Assembly (NCBI RefSeq): GCF_904067545.1
Contig: NZ_LR881183.1
Coordinates: 686,277 to 750,276, forward strand
Source of the DNA: Thermococcus camini
GTDB taxonomy: Archaea > Methanobacteriota_B > Thermococci > Thermococcales > Thermococcaceae
DNA: 64,000 nt
Direction of reading: 5' to 3'
The notes beneath the pieces were generated by a model. The model had not been told where the DNA came from, did not search any database, and saw only the letters and a list, made by a program, of their open reading frames with translations. Every line of letters begins with the position of its first letter. The stretch's first letter is position 1. The position numbers and the translations under genes are program-made. Shown in pieces: positions 1 through 9,400 of this stretch.

Positions 1-1017
1 AGAGGTTGGATGCTGATAATGTTTGCTTTCCTCCTGGCCGCCCTCGACCCGGAAAGACTTCTCCTTGAGCCTCTGGGCCTTTCCCTTGTATCTTCGGTGT
101 CCTTTGTGCTGGATATGATAAACACTGCGTTCCAGGGCGTCCTCCTGATACTAGCCGCGGACTATCTTGCCCCTTCAAACCCGTCCCTCAAGAACTCCCT
201 ACTCTCCCTTGGGGTGGGGGTGCTGGCGTACCTCTGGATAGTTATTACCAACGTGAGCACCGTGGAGGTAAGCTTCTTCCTGAAGAGCTTCGGACCAATG
301 ATGGGTTACGCTGCGGGTTATATCTACATGGGTCTTCTGCTCTACAGGTATGTAATCACCAGGAGGCCAGGACAAATTCTCTTCCCCGCAGGAATGATCC
401 TCTTGGGTTTCCTGAACGCCACGTACCCGGTAACTGCCACGTGGCAATGGTTCATTCCCTACGGGTTCTGGCTGGGCACCATATTCAGGATTATGATGGC
501 CATCGGCGCACTGAGCTTCGTCCTCTGGCCGTTTGTTTCCCCTGACTCGGACGACGGTCATGAAGTCCCAGGAGGGGCTTTTATGTATCCCAGCCGGTCC
601 GCGGCGATGAGGGCTCTGGGAGATTTTGAGAAAATACCCAGTATGGTCCTAATAACCCGAAGAGACGTTAATTCGCTCGAAGACGGGTTGCACCCGAATG
701 CCATCGTGTTTTGGATGACGAGAGTGGCTGAAGGGGAGCTTTCGGATTCACCCAGGGTGTACGCCATAAGCCCGACTAAGATAGATATCCTGACCGATTT
801 TATAGCCGGGGCCCTGGATAGGGGGTATGCTGTGGTTGTCGTAGAGGCTGTGGAATACCTGATTGTTGAGAATGGGTTCGAGAGTGCGTTCAAATTCCTT
901 TTGAACATAAAGGACAGAGTGCTGCTCCGGGGAGGCACTATGGCACTTATCGTTGACCCTGCATCACTGGAGAAGCAGCAGTTGAAAACTCTCGAAAGAG
1001 AATTTAAAATGGAGTGA
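1..1017 (+). CDS. DUF835 domain membrane protein, probably cut by the left edge
   Basis: The reading frame is open to base 1. The first internal ATG is at 10, but DUF835 membrane proteins usually have more N-terminal sequence, so the true start probably lies outside the window. About five hydrophobic segments fill the first ~175 visible residues. A soluble domain of ~150 residues follows, with the DUF835 pattern: a hydrophobic strand (SMVLITRR), an acidic helix and a conserved VVVVEAVEYL core. The family is abundant in Thermococcales and has no settled biochemical role; a sensory or membrane-signalling role is only a guess. It converges on the CBS-domain gene, with 2 bp between the two stops. 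Confidence 0.8.
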   Translation, partial: RGWMLIMFAFLLAALDPERLLLEPLGLSLVSSVSFVLDMINTAFQGVLLILAADYLAPSNPSLKNSLLSLGVGVLAYLWIVITNVSTVEVSFFLKSFGPMMGYAAGYIYMGLLLYRYVITRRPGQILFPAGMILLGFLNATYPVTATWQWFIPYGFWLGTIFRIMMAIGALSFVLWPFVSPDSDDGHEVPGGAFMYPSRSAAMRALGDFEKIPSMVLITRRDVNSLEDGLHPNAIVFWMTRVAEGELSDSPRVYAISPTKIDILTDFIAGALDRGYAVVVVEAVEYLIVENGFESAFKFLLNIKDRVLLRGGTMALIVDPASLEKQQLKTLEREFKME

Positions 1018-1019
1018 AA

Positions 1020-2195
1020 TCACTCCAGTCCCAATTTTTCTATGAACCTCTTGTAGTACCGGGTGTCGTGCTCCAGCTCGGCCTTCTGGAGCAGCTGCCG
1101 CTCGATGGCCCGCAGGGCGTCGTGGACTGCCTGTATTGCACCCCACGTTTCTCCCGTAGCCACGAAGACCCCTCTGTCGGTGACGACACGCATCCTTGCC
1201 TGGTACAGGTGCACGCCGCGGAACTTCTCGTTGAAGCGCCTTATGTAGAGGTAGATTATGCCCTCTTGGCCCAGTAGATCCTCGTAGCCATCGACGAAGC
1301 GCCTGACATCCTCTATGATGCGTTCCCTTGTGAAGTCGCTGAGTATCTCGGCGTCGCCTCCAAGCTGGAGGTAGAAGCGGACCTCCTTCTCCACCATCCT
1401 CGATATTGGCAGGAGCAGGTCCTTTACAGTCAGGACACCCGCAACCTTGTTGTTATCATCGACGATGATGAGGCCGTCTATGTCGTTCTCCATCATCGTC
1501 GCCACTGCCTCCTTGACCCTGGCCTCCGGCTTTGCCGTTATGACGCCCCTTATCATGACGTCGCGGAGCTGCATGCTGAATGGGGGAATCTTCTCACCCG
1601 CCACCTCGCCGTACTGGGACTTGAAGCGGGGTTTGATGAACCTTATGATGAGGTCGTGGAGGGTTACGAGCCCCTCGAGCTTTCCGGCTTCGTTTACTAT
1701 CGGGATCCTCGATATCGCGTGGTCGCGCATGGTTGCCAGGGCCTTGGCAACGGTGTCGTCCGGTTTCAGGGTTATAACGTCCTTGGTCATGAACTCCTCC
1801 GTCTTCTTCTTTCCGAACTCTCCCTCGGCGACCCTCTTGAGAAGCTCTATGTCGCTTATAACTCCAATGATTTCAGCCTTGCTCTCCCCAACCGGGAGGG
1901 AACGGAGGTCAACCTCCATCATGAGCTTGGCAGCCTTGCTAAGGTCCTCATCCGGCTTGATGACCGGTGCGGTTTTGTACACGTCCCTAACCTTGGCCTT
2001 GGTTGGGTCCCACTTGAGGTGGGAGCGTATAATAAGGTCCTGCGTCAGAACTCCTTTGTACAGGTTTCCGTCGAAGACCAGAATAAGGTCGGGGTCTTCC
2101 TTCTCAAAAATTCCGATCGCCTCAGAAAGCGGGGCGGCGATGTCGATTTTCTGGAACCTGTCGGTCATAACTTCCTGCACAAGAATACCGACCAT
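1020..2195 (-). CDS. Four-CBS-domain protein with HPF/RaiA-like C-terminal domain
   Basis: Start chosen at the ATG at 2195, preceded by GGAGGTGACAGC; a longer frame to 2249 lacks such a site. The 391-residue product begins with four CBS repeats (about 5-60, 70-125, 130-185 and 205-260), which normally bind adenine nucleotides. The last ~125 residues differ: a strand-rich part followed by a helix ending in AIQAVHDALRAIERQL. That closely follows the end of the bacterial ribosome-hibernation domain HPF/RaiA (a xxAIDxAVDKLERQL pattern). I infer a nucleotide-sensing ribosome dormancy factor. The CBS assignment is secure; the HPF-like call rests on pattern recognition. It is transcribed divergently from the tRNA gene. 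Confidence 0.85.
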   Translation of the reverse strand: MVGILVQEVMTDRFQKIDIAAPLSEAIGIFEKEDPDLILVFDGNLYKGVLTQDLIIRSHLKWDPTKAKVRDVYKTAPVIKPDEDLSKAAKLMMEVDLRSLPVGESKAEIIGVISDIELLKRVAEGEFGKKKTEEFMTKDVITLKPDDTVAKALATMRDHAISRIPIVNEAGKLEGLVTLHDLIIRFIKPRFKSQYGEVAGEKIPPFSMQLRDVMIRGVITAKPEARVKEAVATMMENDIDGLIIVDDNNKVAGVLTVKDLLLPISRMVEKEVRFYLQLGGDAEILSDFTRERIIEDVRRFVDGYEDLLGQEGIIYLYIRRFNEKFRGVHLYQARMRVVTDRGVFVATGETWGAIQAVHDALRAIERQLLQKAELEHDTRYYKRFIEKLGLE

Positions 2196-2291
2196 GCTGT
2201 CACCTCCTTCGTAATATACTAGGGCACCGGTCAATTTAAACCTTTTCAACAGAGTTTTAGTAACTTTTTGTTAATAAATTTTTCGCGGAAA

Positions 2292-2302
2292 GATTTATAA
2301 AA
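2292..2302 (+). promoter_or_regulatory. TATA box of the tRNA-Ser gene
   Basis: A TTTATAAA box lies 25-32 nt before the mature tRNA 5' end, the normal archaeal spacing, preceded by purines that fit a TFB recognition element. Confidence 0.65.
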
Positions 2303-2325
2303 CTCCACCATGAACTCTCAACCGC

Positions 2326-2411
2326 GCCGGGGTAGCCTAGCCTGGGAAGGCGCTGGACTCGAGATCCAGTGGGCTCTGCCCACCAGGGTTCAAATCCCTG
2401 CCCCGGCGCCA
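2326..2411 (+). tRNA. tRNA-Ser (anticodon CGA), CCA encoded
   Basis: The 7-bp acceptor stem pairs GCCGGGG (2326-2332) with CCCCGGC (2401-2407). The discriminator at 2408 is G, as in serine tRNAs, and CCA is encoded at 2409-2411. The anticodon stem pairs CTGGA (2353-2357) with TCCAG (2365-2369), and the loop CTCGAGA gives anticodon CGA at 2360-2362, which reads UCG. A long variable arm (GGGC paired with GCCC) marks a class II tRNA. The T arm is CAGGG-TTCAAAT-CCCTG. I see no intron. Confidence 0.97.
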
Positions 2412-2680
2412 CCAAACTTTGCCTGCGCAAAGTTTGATCAAAGTTCGCATCTCCTTCCAAACTGCCGAGCCCTTTGGGGGTTTGCTCTTCATAATTCCCC
2501 TACTTTTTGTTGTCTCCCTGTTGATATAACGCCCTCTGGGCGTTAAGATATGTGGGAGACTTATTTCCACATGGCCTTTGAATCAAACCCCCGCCAACCA
2601 GCCCTTTGAAGGAGATGCAACTCTCCTCGCCCGTGTTTCATGGAATTTTACTTTTGCTCAAGCTTTTTCTAAAAGCTTGC
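2412..2680. repeat. Gene-free spacer with three perfect hairpins
   Basis: No credible gene lies here. The spacer holds three perfect inverted repeats. The first is 2414-2435, a 9-bp stem AAACTTTGC with loop CTGC, only 2 nt after the tRNA CCA. The second is 2527-2545, an 8-bp stem TAACGCCC with loop TCT. The third is 2660-2678, an 8-bp stem AAGCTTTT with loop TCT, just beyond the stop of map. In addition GAAGGAGATGC occurs inverted at 2447-2457 and 2608-2618. The outer hairpins could terminate or process the tRNA and map transcripts; the middle one is unexplained. Confidence 0.6.
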
Positions 2681-3663
<983 letters not shown>

Positions 3664-5145
3664 ATGCTGGAACTCGGCAAGCACATCAACATCTCGGACG
3701 ATCTGTTCGTGGTGAAGAACCTCATCGGCTCAATCCTTCAGGGCGTGGGCATCGCCTACCTCATCCCGGTGCTGCTGGCCTGGTTTTATCCGGAGGAGAT
3801 TAAGTACGTCACCTACTTCGCCCTCCCCGGGGCCGCCAGCGTCCTTTTCGGTGCCTGGCTGGCGAGGCACATGGGTAAAATTGAGGACGTCAATCTGAGA
3901 CAGGCAATGGTTTCGGCCGCATTCACCTGGCTTTTTGCCTCCGCCATAAGCGTCGTACCATTCATGTTCATAGCAGACATGTCCTTCATTGACTCATACT
4001 TCGAGAGCATGAGCGCCTGGACTGGAACCGGCCTCACCATGATGACCAATCTGGAGAGCTATCCCCATATCCTCCTCTTCTGGCGTGCCTGGATGCAGTG
4101 GCTCGGGGGAATAGGTATAGTTCTCGTCGCCCTCACCGTCCTCATACGTCCCGGCGTCGCCGCTGCTAGACTCTACCGGGCCGAAGCCAGGAGCGAGAGA
4201 ATCCTCCCCAACTTGGTCAATACTTCCAAGGTCATCTTCCAGATTTATTTTGTCCTGACCGTTGTGGGCGTCTACCTGTACTACATCAACGGCATGCCGC
4301 TCTTCGATGCGGTTACCCACTCCATGACAGGCCTGGGGACGGGTGGTATGAGCACCCACGACCTCAGCATCGGCTACTTCAACAGCACGTCCATCGAGGC
4401 GGTTACGATATTCCTGATGATAATGGGTGCCGTCAACTTCACGGTTCATTATAAGATGTTCGTCGGCAAGCACCTGAAGCCCTTCTTTGAGGACATCCAG
4501 GTCAGGTACATGTTCATTTTCCTCGTCCCCGCTGTGGCGATAACTGCCTACAGCCTCATCCAGGTGGGCGACAACGTGGGCGATTCCCTCCGCCAGGCGG
4601 TTTTTCACTCCGTCTCTGCAATAACGTGCACGGGCTTTGGCATAGCGGATCTCAGCAGGTACCCTGAGCTCGGCAAGTTCATAATCGGAATCCTCATGGT
4701 CATAGGTGGTGGTGCTGGAAGCACTGCTGGAGGTATAAAGCTCATCCGAGTCACGCTGATGTACGAGAGCCTCAAATGGACGATTCAACAGGCCATACTC
4801 CCCAGGGGAGCCATTATAAAGCGCAAGGTCGGCAGCTATCTGTTCACAGAGGAAGATATTCAGGAGGTCATGAGCTTCACGATAACCTACATCGCCCTGC
4901 TCCTCTTCGGAACCGTTTACACGATGCTCCGCATGGGAACCAGCCTCGTGGATTCCTTCTTTGAGGTGGCCTCAGCCCAGGGCAACGTCGGGCTGAGCGT
5001 GGGGATAACCTCAACGTACATGCCCGTCGATATGAAGGTGCTCCTCATCCTCCACATGTGGATAGGAAGGCTCGAGATATTCTCCACCCTGGTGTTCATC
5101 ATAAGCACGTTCTTCCTCGTTCCGAGGGTGGTGAGGGGCAGATGA
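3664..5145 (+). CDS. trkH: Trk/Ktr-type potassium transporter, TrkH subunit
   Basis: Start chosen at ATG 3664 after GGTGGG; the upstream extension overlaps map and is not membrane-like. The 493-residue integral membrane protein has the four membrane-pore-membrane units of the TrkH/KtrB superfamily. The pore-loop glycines show at TGTGLT, TGLGTGG, TCTGFG and GNVGLS, which build the K+ selectivity filter. It takes up potassium, a major solute in Thermococcales. TrkH normally works with a cytosolic TrkA/RCK ring; none is encoded here. Its stop codon overlaps the next start in ATGA, so it is probably translationally coupled to an ABC-type ATPase. Confidence 0.93.
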   Translation: MLELGKHINISDDLFVVKNLIGSILQGVGIAYLIPVLLAWFYPEEIKYVTYFALPGAASVLFGAWLARHMGKIEDVNLRQAMVSAAFTWLFASAISVVPFMFIADMSFIDSYFESMSAWTGTGLTMMTNLESYPHILLFWRAWMQWLGGIGIVLVALTVLIRPGVAAARLYRAEARSERILPNLVNTSKVIFQIYFVLTVVGVYLYYINGMPLFDAVTHSMTGLGTGGMSTHDLSIGYFNSTSIEAVTIFLMIMGAVNFTVHYKMFVGKHLKPFFEDIQVRYMFIFLVPAVAITAYSLIQVGDNVGDSLRQAVFHSVSAITCTGFGIADLSRYPELGKFIIGILMVIGGGAGSTAGGIKLIRVTLMYESLKWTIQQAILPRGAIIKRKVGSYLFTEEDIQEVMSFTITYIALLLFGTVYTMLRMGTSLVDSFFEVASAQGNVGLSVGITSTYMPVDMKVLLILHMWIGRLEIFSTLVFIISTFFLVPRVVRGR

Positions 5146-6002
5146 ACGTAATCCGTGTTGAGGACCTCCGCTTCAAATACCGTCGGGCGGAGAGGTATTC
5201 CCTGAAGGACATCAGCTTCACGGTAAAGCGGGGAGAGCTCCTCGGGATAATCGGCCCAAGCGGGAGCGGAAAGTCCACCCTCTGCCTCACCCTCAACGGA
5301 ATAATTCCCAACTCTATAAAGGGGGAGTTCGAGGGCGAGGTGGTTATTACCGACCCAAGGACTGGGGAGGAGTACAACACGAAGGAAACCCCCGTCCCAA
5401 CTCTTTCCACGATCGTTGGCCTCGTCCTCCAGAACCCCGAGAGCCAGCTCTTCAACATGACCGTGGAGGAGGAGATAGCCTTCGGTCTGGAGAACCTGGG
5501 GCTTGAGCGGAATGAGATACTCAGAAGGCTGCGGTGGGCCCTTGAGGTCACCGGCCTGAGGGGTCTTGAAAAGGAGTTCCCGCCGAACCTGAGCGGCGGT
5601 CAGCAGCAGAGGCTCGCCATAGCTGCTGTTCTTGCGATGGAACCGTCAATAATAGTTCTCGACGAGCCGACGAGCCAGCTTGACCCCGTGGGAAAGCAGG
5701 AGGTTCTGGGCCTTGTGTCGCTTCTCAACAGGGAGCACGGTATAACCGTCGTCCTCGTGGAGCACCATACCGACTACATCCTACGCTACGCCGACAGGGT
5801 TATAGTCATGGACCGCGGGGAGATAGTCCTCCAGGGGGCCCCTAAGGAGGTCGCGGAAGAGGCGGATACCCTCAGAAGGCTTGGGGTGAAGCTGCCGCCG
5901 GCCCTTGAGGTCTCCCACGAGCTGAAGAAAAGGGGCGTGCTCGGTGAGACGGTCCTCACTCCTGAGGAACTCCTTTCCAGGATAGGACGTCCCTCACGTT
6001 GA
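5142..6002 (+). CDS. ECF-type ABC transporter ATPase without its transporter
   Basis: The 286-residue nucleotide-binding subunit is most like the EcfA/CbiO energizing ATPases of vitamin and metal importers. It is complete: Walker A GPSGSGKST at 38-46, Q-loop Q96, signature LSGGQQQ at 149-155, Walker B IIVLDEP at 169-175 and H-loop H207. The ATG lies inside the trkH stop (ATGA). No EcfT, no substrate-binding S component and no second ATPase are nearby. It may serve an ECF complex encoded elsewhere, or be tied to TrkH. Its 3' end overlaps the convergent TPR-like gene by 47 bp. Confidence 0.9.
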   Translation: MNVIRVEDLRFKYRRAERYSLKDISFTVKRGELLGIIGPSGSGKSTLCLTLNGIIPNSIKGEFEGEVVITDPRTGEEYNTKETPVPTLSTIVGLVLQNPESQLFNMTVEEEIAFGLENLGLERNEILRRLRWALEVTGLRGLEKEFPPNLSGGQQQRLAIAAVLAMEPSIIVLDEPTSQLDPVGKQEVLGLVSLLNREHGITVVLVEHHTDYILRYADRVIVMDRGEIVLQGAPKEVAEEADTLRRLGVKLPPALEVSHELKKRGVLGETVLTPEELLSRIGRPSR

Positions 6003-6783
6003 AGCTCTCCCCCAAAAGACTGTGTTTGAGGTCGTAAAGCTTCAGCATGAGCTCGAACCTCGCGTCGGAGGATTCAACCTTTTCGGCCTCTTCAAAAGCC
6101 GCTTCAAGAAGGCGGAGGGCCTTTTCCCGGTCCCGCTCTCCCTCAACGGACGCCATGTAGTAGAGTGCCATAGCCCTCTGGAATGGGTTGGATATGTGCT
6201 TAACTATCAACGCCGCTCTCTTTTCGTCACCCGCGAGGTAGAAGCTCTCCGCAAGATTGACCAGAACGACGTCAATGGTTTCCTGATTCTTCGCCATCTT
6301 GATGGCGTAGCCTGCCTTCGCCAAAAGCCCTCTCTTCACAAGCCCCATAATGATATCCCGCACTATATCGGCATCGTCCCCTGCGAGGTTTATTGCCGTC
6401 TTCAGTGCTAGATCTCCATTGAGCTCGTCGTCTAGCCGGTAAAACAGAACCGCCAGGTCTGAGAGAAGGATGGCACGATAGCGCTTGGTGAACAGGCCGT
6501 TCACGGCGGGAATCAGGCTCCGGACCCTCTCCTTTATCCCCCCTATTTCATTGTCTGTGAGGGCACCCCTCCTCTCGGCCTCGTCGAGCGTTTCGACTAT
6601 GGCGCGTACTATCATCCTGAGGGCGAGGAAGAGGTTGTGTTCCTTTTTAATCTCGGGGAGCCTTGCGATAGCCTCGTCTATCCCGCCCTCATGGAGGTAC
6701 GCTTCTATCTCCTCCAGAATTTCAAGTTCGGGGCGTTTCTTCTCCCCTCCAAGGGATTTAAAGAACTCATCAAGCTTCCCCAT
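5956..6783 (-). CDS. TPR-like all-helical protein of unknown function
   Basis: The 275-residue soluble protein is predicted almost wholly helical. From about residue 100 it has repeated helical pairs with the small-residue spacing of tetratricopeptide repeats (LSDLAVLFYRL, LVNLAESFYLAGDEKRA, ALYYMASVEGERDREKA). Such repeats bind partner proteins; no catalytic motif is visible. The start ATG at 6783 follows AAGGAGGTG. It is the last gene of a tight operon with the CYTH, archaemetzincin and HepT-like genes, suggesting co-regulation but not a specific role. I do not recognise a named family. Confidence 0.75.
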   Translation of the reverse strand: MGKLDEFFKSLGGEKKRPELEILEEIEAYLHEGGIDEAIARLPEIKKEHNLFLALRMIVRAIVETLDEAERRGALTDNEIGGIKERVRSLIPAVNGLFTKRYRAILLSDLAVLFYRLDDELNGDLALKTAINLAGDDADIVRDIIMGLVKRGLLAKAGYAIKMAKNQETIDVVLVNLAESFYLAGDEKRAALIVKHISNPFQRAMALYYMASVEGERDREKALRLLEAAFEEAEKVESSDARFELMLKLYDLKHSLLGESFNVRDVLSWKGVPQE

Positions 6784-6786
6784 AGT

Positions 6787-7320
6787 TCACCTCCTTTCAA
6801 GCAGGAGCTCGAGGTACGAACGTCTCTCAAAGTGTTTTACCCCAAGGTTTTCGAGTATCTCCTTCAGCCGCTTCACGGTCTCTTCCACAGCATCTTCACT
6901 CTCGGCCAGGGCCTCTATCTCTATAAACTTCCCAAGCCTGTCAATCTCGTCCAGTGCTATAACCACTCCCTTGTCCACGTAGTACTTTTCTCTGACTTTT
7001 TCAACTGTCATGACCTCCCTGAAGCCCAGGCGAGCCAGTATCTCGGCATGCTTGTCCGGATCGCTGAGCGGGACTTCGATTTCTCTTCGTGTCTTTGAGT
7101 TCGAGTCTATTTTTGGTCCTTTGTATGTCAGAAACGCCTCGAAGTGCCCGTTGAAGCGTCTCACCCTTATCCTGAGCGCCTCGTCAGTCTCGGCGAAGTC
7201 CCTGCATGGATGCTGGAAGTATGTGTCCTCGTGGTATTCTTTCCGTATCATCTCGAAGTTCTCCCTGACCCTGCTGAAGATTTTATCATCCGCGTATCCT
7301 TTAATCTCTATCTCAATCAT
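6787..7320 (-). CDS. cyaB: CYTH-domain protein (class IV adenylate cyclase CyaB-like)
   Basis: The 177-residue single-domain protein starts with the CYTH signature ExExK (E3, E5, K7) and carries the Arg/Lys-rich strands of the triphosphate tunnel fold (LRIRVRR, LTYKGP, REKYYV). CYTH proteins act on triphosphates: class IV adenylate cyclases make cAMP, and related proteins hydrolyse inorganic triphosphate or thiamine triphosphate. The archaeal substrate is uncertain, so cyclase is a family label only. The start overlaps the archaemetzincin stop in ATGA and follows GGGGGTG. Confidence 0.88.
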   Translation of the reverse strand: MIEIEIKGYADDKIFSRVRENFEMIRKEYHEDTYFQHPCRDFAETDEALRIRVRRFNGHFEAFLTYKGPKIDSNSKTRREIEVPLSDPDKHAEILARLGFREVMTVEKVREKYYVDKGVVIALDEIDRLGKFIEIEALAESEDAVEETVKRLKEILENLGVKHFERRSYLELLLERR

Positions 7321-7871
7321 GAAATCACCCCCAGGTTTTTCTTCAGTTTGAGCTCACAGGACGTGCAGTAGTGCGGCCCCTTCACGTCCGTGTCGAGTAT
7401 GAAATTGGAGAAGTGCATTACGCACCGCCTGTTCAGACAGTGTCCCAGACCGAAGACGTGGCCGAGCTCGTGCATGGCCTCTTTAACTGCCCTTTCAACC
7501 AGCAGATTCACGTTGGTCTTCTCCCCGTAGAACTCGGGCCGAAGGCGGAAGGTTGAGATGACTGCGGCGCCCATCCCAGGGTGGGCGAGTCCGAATATGA
7601 AGTTGAGGCCCGTCTCGTAGAGGTCGAGTGGGGTGATGCCAAGAACTGCTCTCGCCCCGGTTCTCGCTCGTATCCTTCCAAGGACCTGTAGGAACGCCCT
7701 GCCAATGAACTGGTTCCTGGAGGGAGTGTACGCGTCCAAAAACCGTTCTGTTGGTATCGGATCGGACACCCTGACTGGGAGACCCAGCCGGGAATAGTAC
7801 TCGTCAACGAACCTCGAGACCGTTTCTACGATTCCGGTGTCCATATCACCCACGGGCACAACGAGTATCAC
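7317..7871 (-). CDS. amzA: Archaemetzincin family zinc metalloprotease
   Basis: The 184-residue protein has the archaemetzincin signature: HELGHVFGLGH, where three histidines bind zinc and Glu is the general base, followed by the Met-turn CVM, with cysteines that include a C-terminal CTSC pair for a second zinc. The family is thought to be proteolytic, but archaeal substrates are unknown. The start is GTG at 7871, overlapping the HepT-like stop (GTGA) with GGAGGGG upstream; the end overlaps cyaB. No signal peptide is seen, so it is likely cytosolic. Confidence 0.93.
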   Translation of the reverse strand: MILVVPVGDMDTGIVETVSRFVDEYYSRLGLPVRVSDPIPTERFLDAYTPSRNQFIGRAFLQVLGRIRARTGARAVLGITPLDLYETGLNFIFGLAHPGMGAAVISTFRLRPEFYGEKTNVNLLVERAVKEAMHELGHVFGLGHCLNRRCVMHFSNFILDTDVKGPHYCTSCELKLKKNLGVIS

Positions 7872-8263
7872 CGGGACCCCTCCAGGAAGGTCAGGACCGT
7901 CTCAATGAATTCAAGATACTCTTCCATATCTCTGAACGCCATTTCATCGTTTACCGAATCGTAGTCGTAGATGAGAACCTCCCTGAGCTGGGCCAGGAAA
8001 ATCGCCTTATCAGCGACGCTTTCGGGAATTGCCCCTTTCTCCGAGAGGCCTTCAACCATCTCCTTGTACGACAGGGCGATAATGTCGTGCTCCCTTGCGA
8101 GTTCGGAGAGCCCGTCCAGAACCATCCCGATAGCGAACTCGAGCCTTTTGTACACCCCATCCCGCGCGAGTCCCATGGATTTGAACTCCTCGACGGAGGC
8201 GGGCATTCCTTCCCTGATGAGCTTCACGCTTTTTAGAACCTCCTCATATTCCACGCTTCCCAC
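7868..8263 (-). CDS. HepT-like (DUF86) protein without an MNT partner
   Basis: The 131-residue helical protein resembles the HepT/DUF86 family: YKRLEFAIGMVLDGL near residue 38, then REVLIYDYDSVN at 94-105. In HepT toxins the equivalent stretch is R-x4-6-H followed by xY, and the histidine is needed for RNase activity. Here that place holds Y99. No MNT-type nucleotidyltransferase antitoxin is adjacent; instead the gene leads an operon with amzA, cyaB and the TPR-like gene. I infer a domesticated or inactive HepT relative. Family call moderate, residue call by eye. Confidence 0.65.
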   Translation of the reverse strand: MGSVEYEEVLKSVKLIREGMPASVEEFKSMGLARDGVYKRLEFAIGMVLDGLSELAREHDIIALSYKEMVEGLSEKGAIPESVADKAIFLAQLREVLIYDYDSVNDEMAFRDMEEYLEFIETVLTFLEGSR

Positions 8264-8362
8264 CGGTATATACTATGGTGGTTTGGAGTATAAACTTTTC
8301 CCGGGGAATTGGGCCCACAATGAGAAAAAGAGGGTAAAACTCGGTTATATCCCTGGCCGTGC

Positions 8363-9400
8363 TCACGGTGTGAGGTCCATCTCGCGAAGCTCCTCAAGGA
8401 AGCGCCTGGCAAACTCGATGGTCTTGTCGATGTCCCTGAGGTCAGCCGTCTCGACCTGGCTGTGCATGTAGCGTATCGGTATGCTGAGGACGGCCGTTGC
8501 AACGCCCTCGCGGTTGATCTGCATTATGTTGGCGTCGGTTCCGGTCGGCCTCGGGCTGGCCTCAACCTGGAGTTCTATGCCGTACTTCTTGGCAACCTCG
8601 TCGGCGAAGGCACGAACCTTGGGGTTGATGTTGGGCCCGACGTCCATGACCGGGCCGCCTCCGAGCTTGGGAACTATCTTGCCCTTGTCGCCGACCTGCT
8701 TGGCGAAGGTGACGTCCATCGCTATGCCTATCTCCGGGTCTATGGCGTAGCTGGCAACCCTGGCACCCCTCAGGCCGACCTCCTCCTGAACACTCGCGAC
8801 AAAGTAGATGTCCGCCTCGTGGTTCTCAACTGCCCTGGCGGTCTCTATCATGGCGTAGAGGCAGACGCGGTCGTCAAGGTAGGGCGTAGCAATCCTGTTC
8901 TCGTTGAGCTGGACGAAGGCGGGGGCGAACTCACCAACGGTTCCAACGCGGAAGCCCATCTCCTCGGCTTCCTCTTTACTGTCGGCGCCGACATCGACAA
9001 CGATGGTGTCCCAGTCAGCGGCCTTCTTCCTGTCCTCCGGCTTCTGAAGGTGGGGCGGTATGTGACCCACCACGCCAAAGCGCTCTCCCTTCTCGGTGAA
9101 GAACCTTATCCTCTGGGCGACGAGGGTTCTAGGATCAACGCCTCCAACGGGAACGACGTGGAGATAGCCTTCCTTGTCTATGTGGTTGACCATGACGCCT
9201 ATCTTGTCCATGTGGGCCGCGATCATTATCCTCGGCCCGTTGCCCTTCTTGTGGGCGATAACGTTGCCGAGCTTGTCAACGTATATCTCGTCCACGTGGT
9301 CCTTCAGGGCATCAAAAACGACGTCCCTTATTCCAAGGAACTCGTAGCCGGAAACTCCCGGCGCCTCTATAATCCTCCTGAGCAGCTCAATGTCCACCAT
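8363..9400 (-). CDS. M42 family aminopeptidase (TET1-like)
   Basis: The 345-residue metallo-aminopeptidase is of the family that forms 12-subunit tetrahedral (TET) cages trimming peptides released by the proteasome and other proteases. It closely resembles the Pyrococcus horikoshii TET1 type, which prefers acidic N-terminal residues. Visible co-catalytic zinc motifs: AAHMD (His and Asp near 63-65), TPYLDDR, QEEVG with the catalytic Glu, AMDVT, and the C-terminal MHS histidine. PRPTGTDAN is the conserved substrate-pocket loop. The start at 9400 follows GGAGGCG. It is monocistronic. Confidence 0.93.
   Translation of the reverse strand: MVDIELLRRIIEAPGVSGYEFLGIRDVVFDALKDHVDEIYVDKLGNVIAHKKGNGPRIMIAAHMDKIGVMVNHIDKEGYLHVVPVGGVDPRTLVAQRIRFFTEKGERFGVVGHIPPHLQKPEDRKKAADWDTIVVDVGADSKEEAEEMGFRVGTVGEFAPAFVQLNENRIATPYLDDRVCLYAMIETARAVENHEADIYFVASVQEEVGLRGARVASYAIDPEIGIAMDVTFAKQVGDKGKIVPKLGGGPVMDVGPNINPKVRAFADEVAKKYGIELQVEASPRPTGTDANIMQINREGVATAVLSIPIRYMHSQVETADLRDIDKTIEFARRFLEELREMDLTP

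Noticed and set aside
2257-2570. Two minus-strand frames across the tRNA gene giving RGRDLNPGGQSPL-like peptides
   Set aside because: This peptide is the well-known false translation of a tRNA gene's complement.
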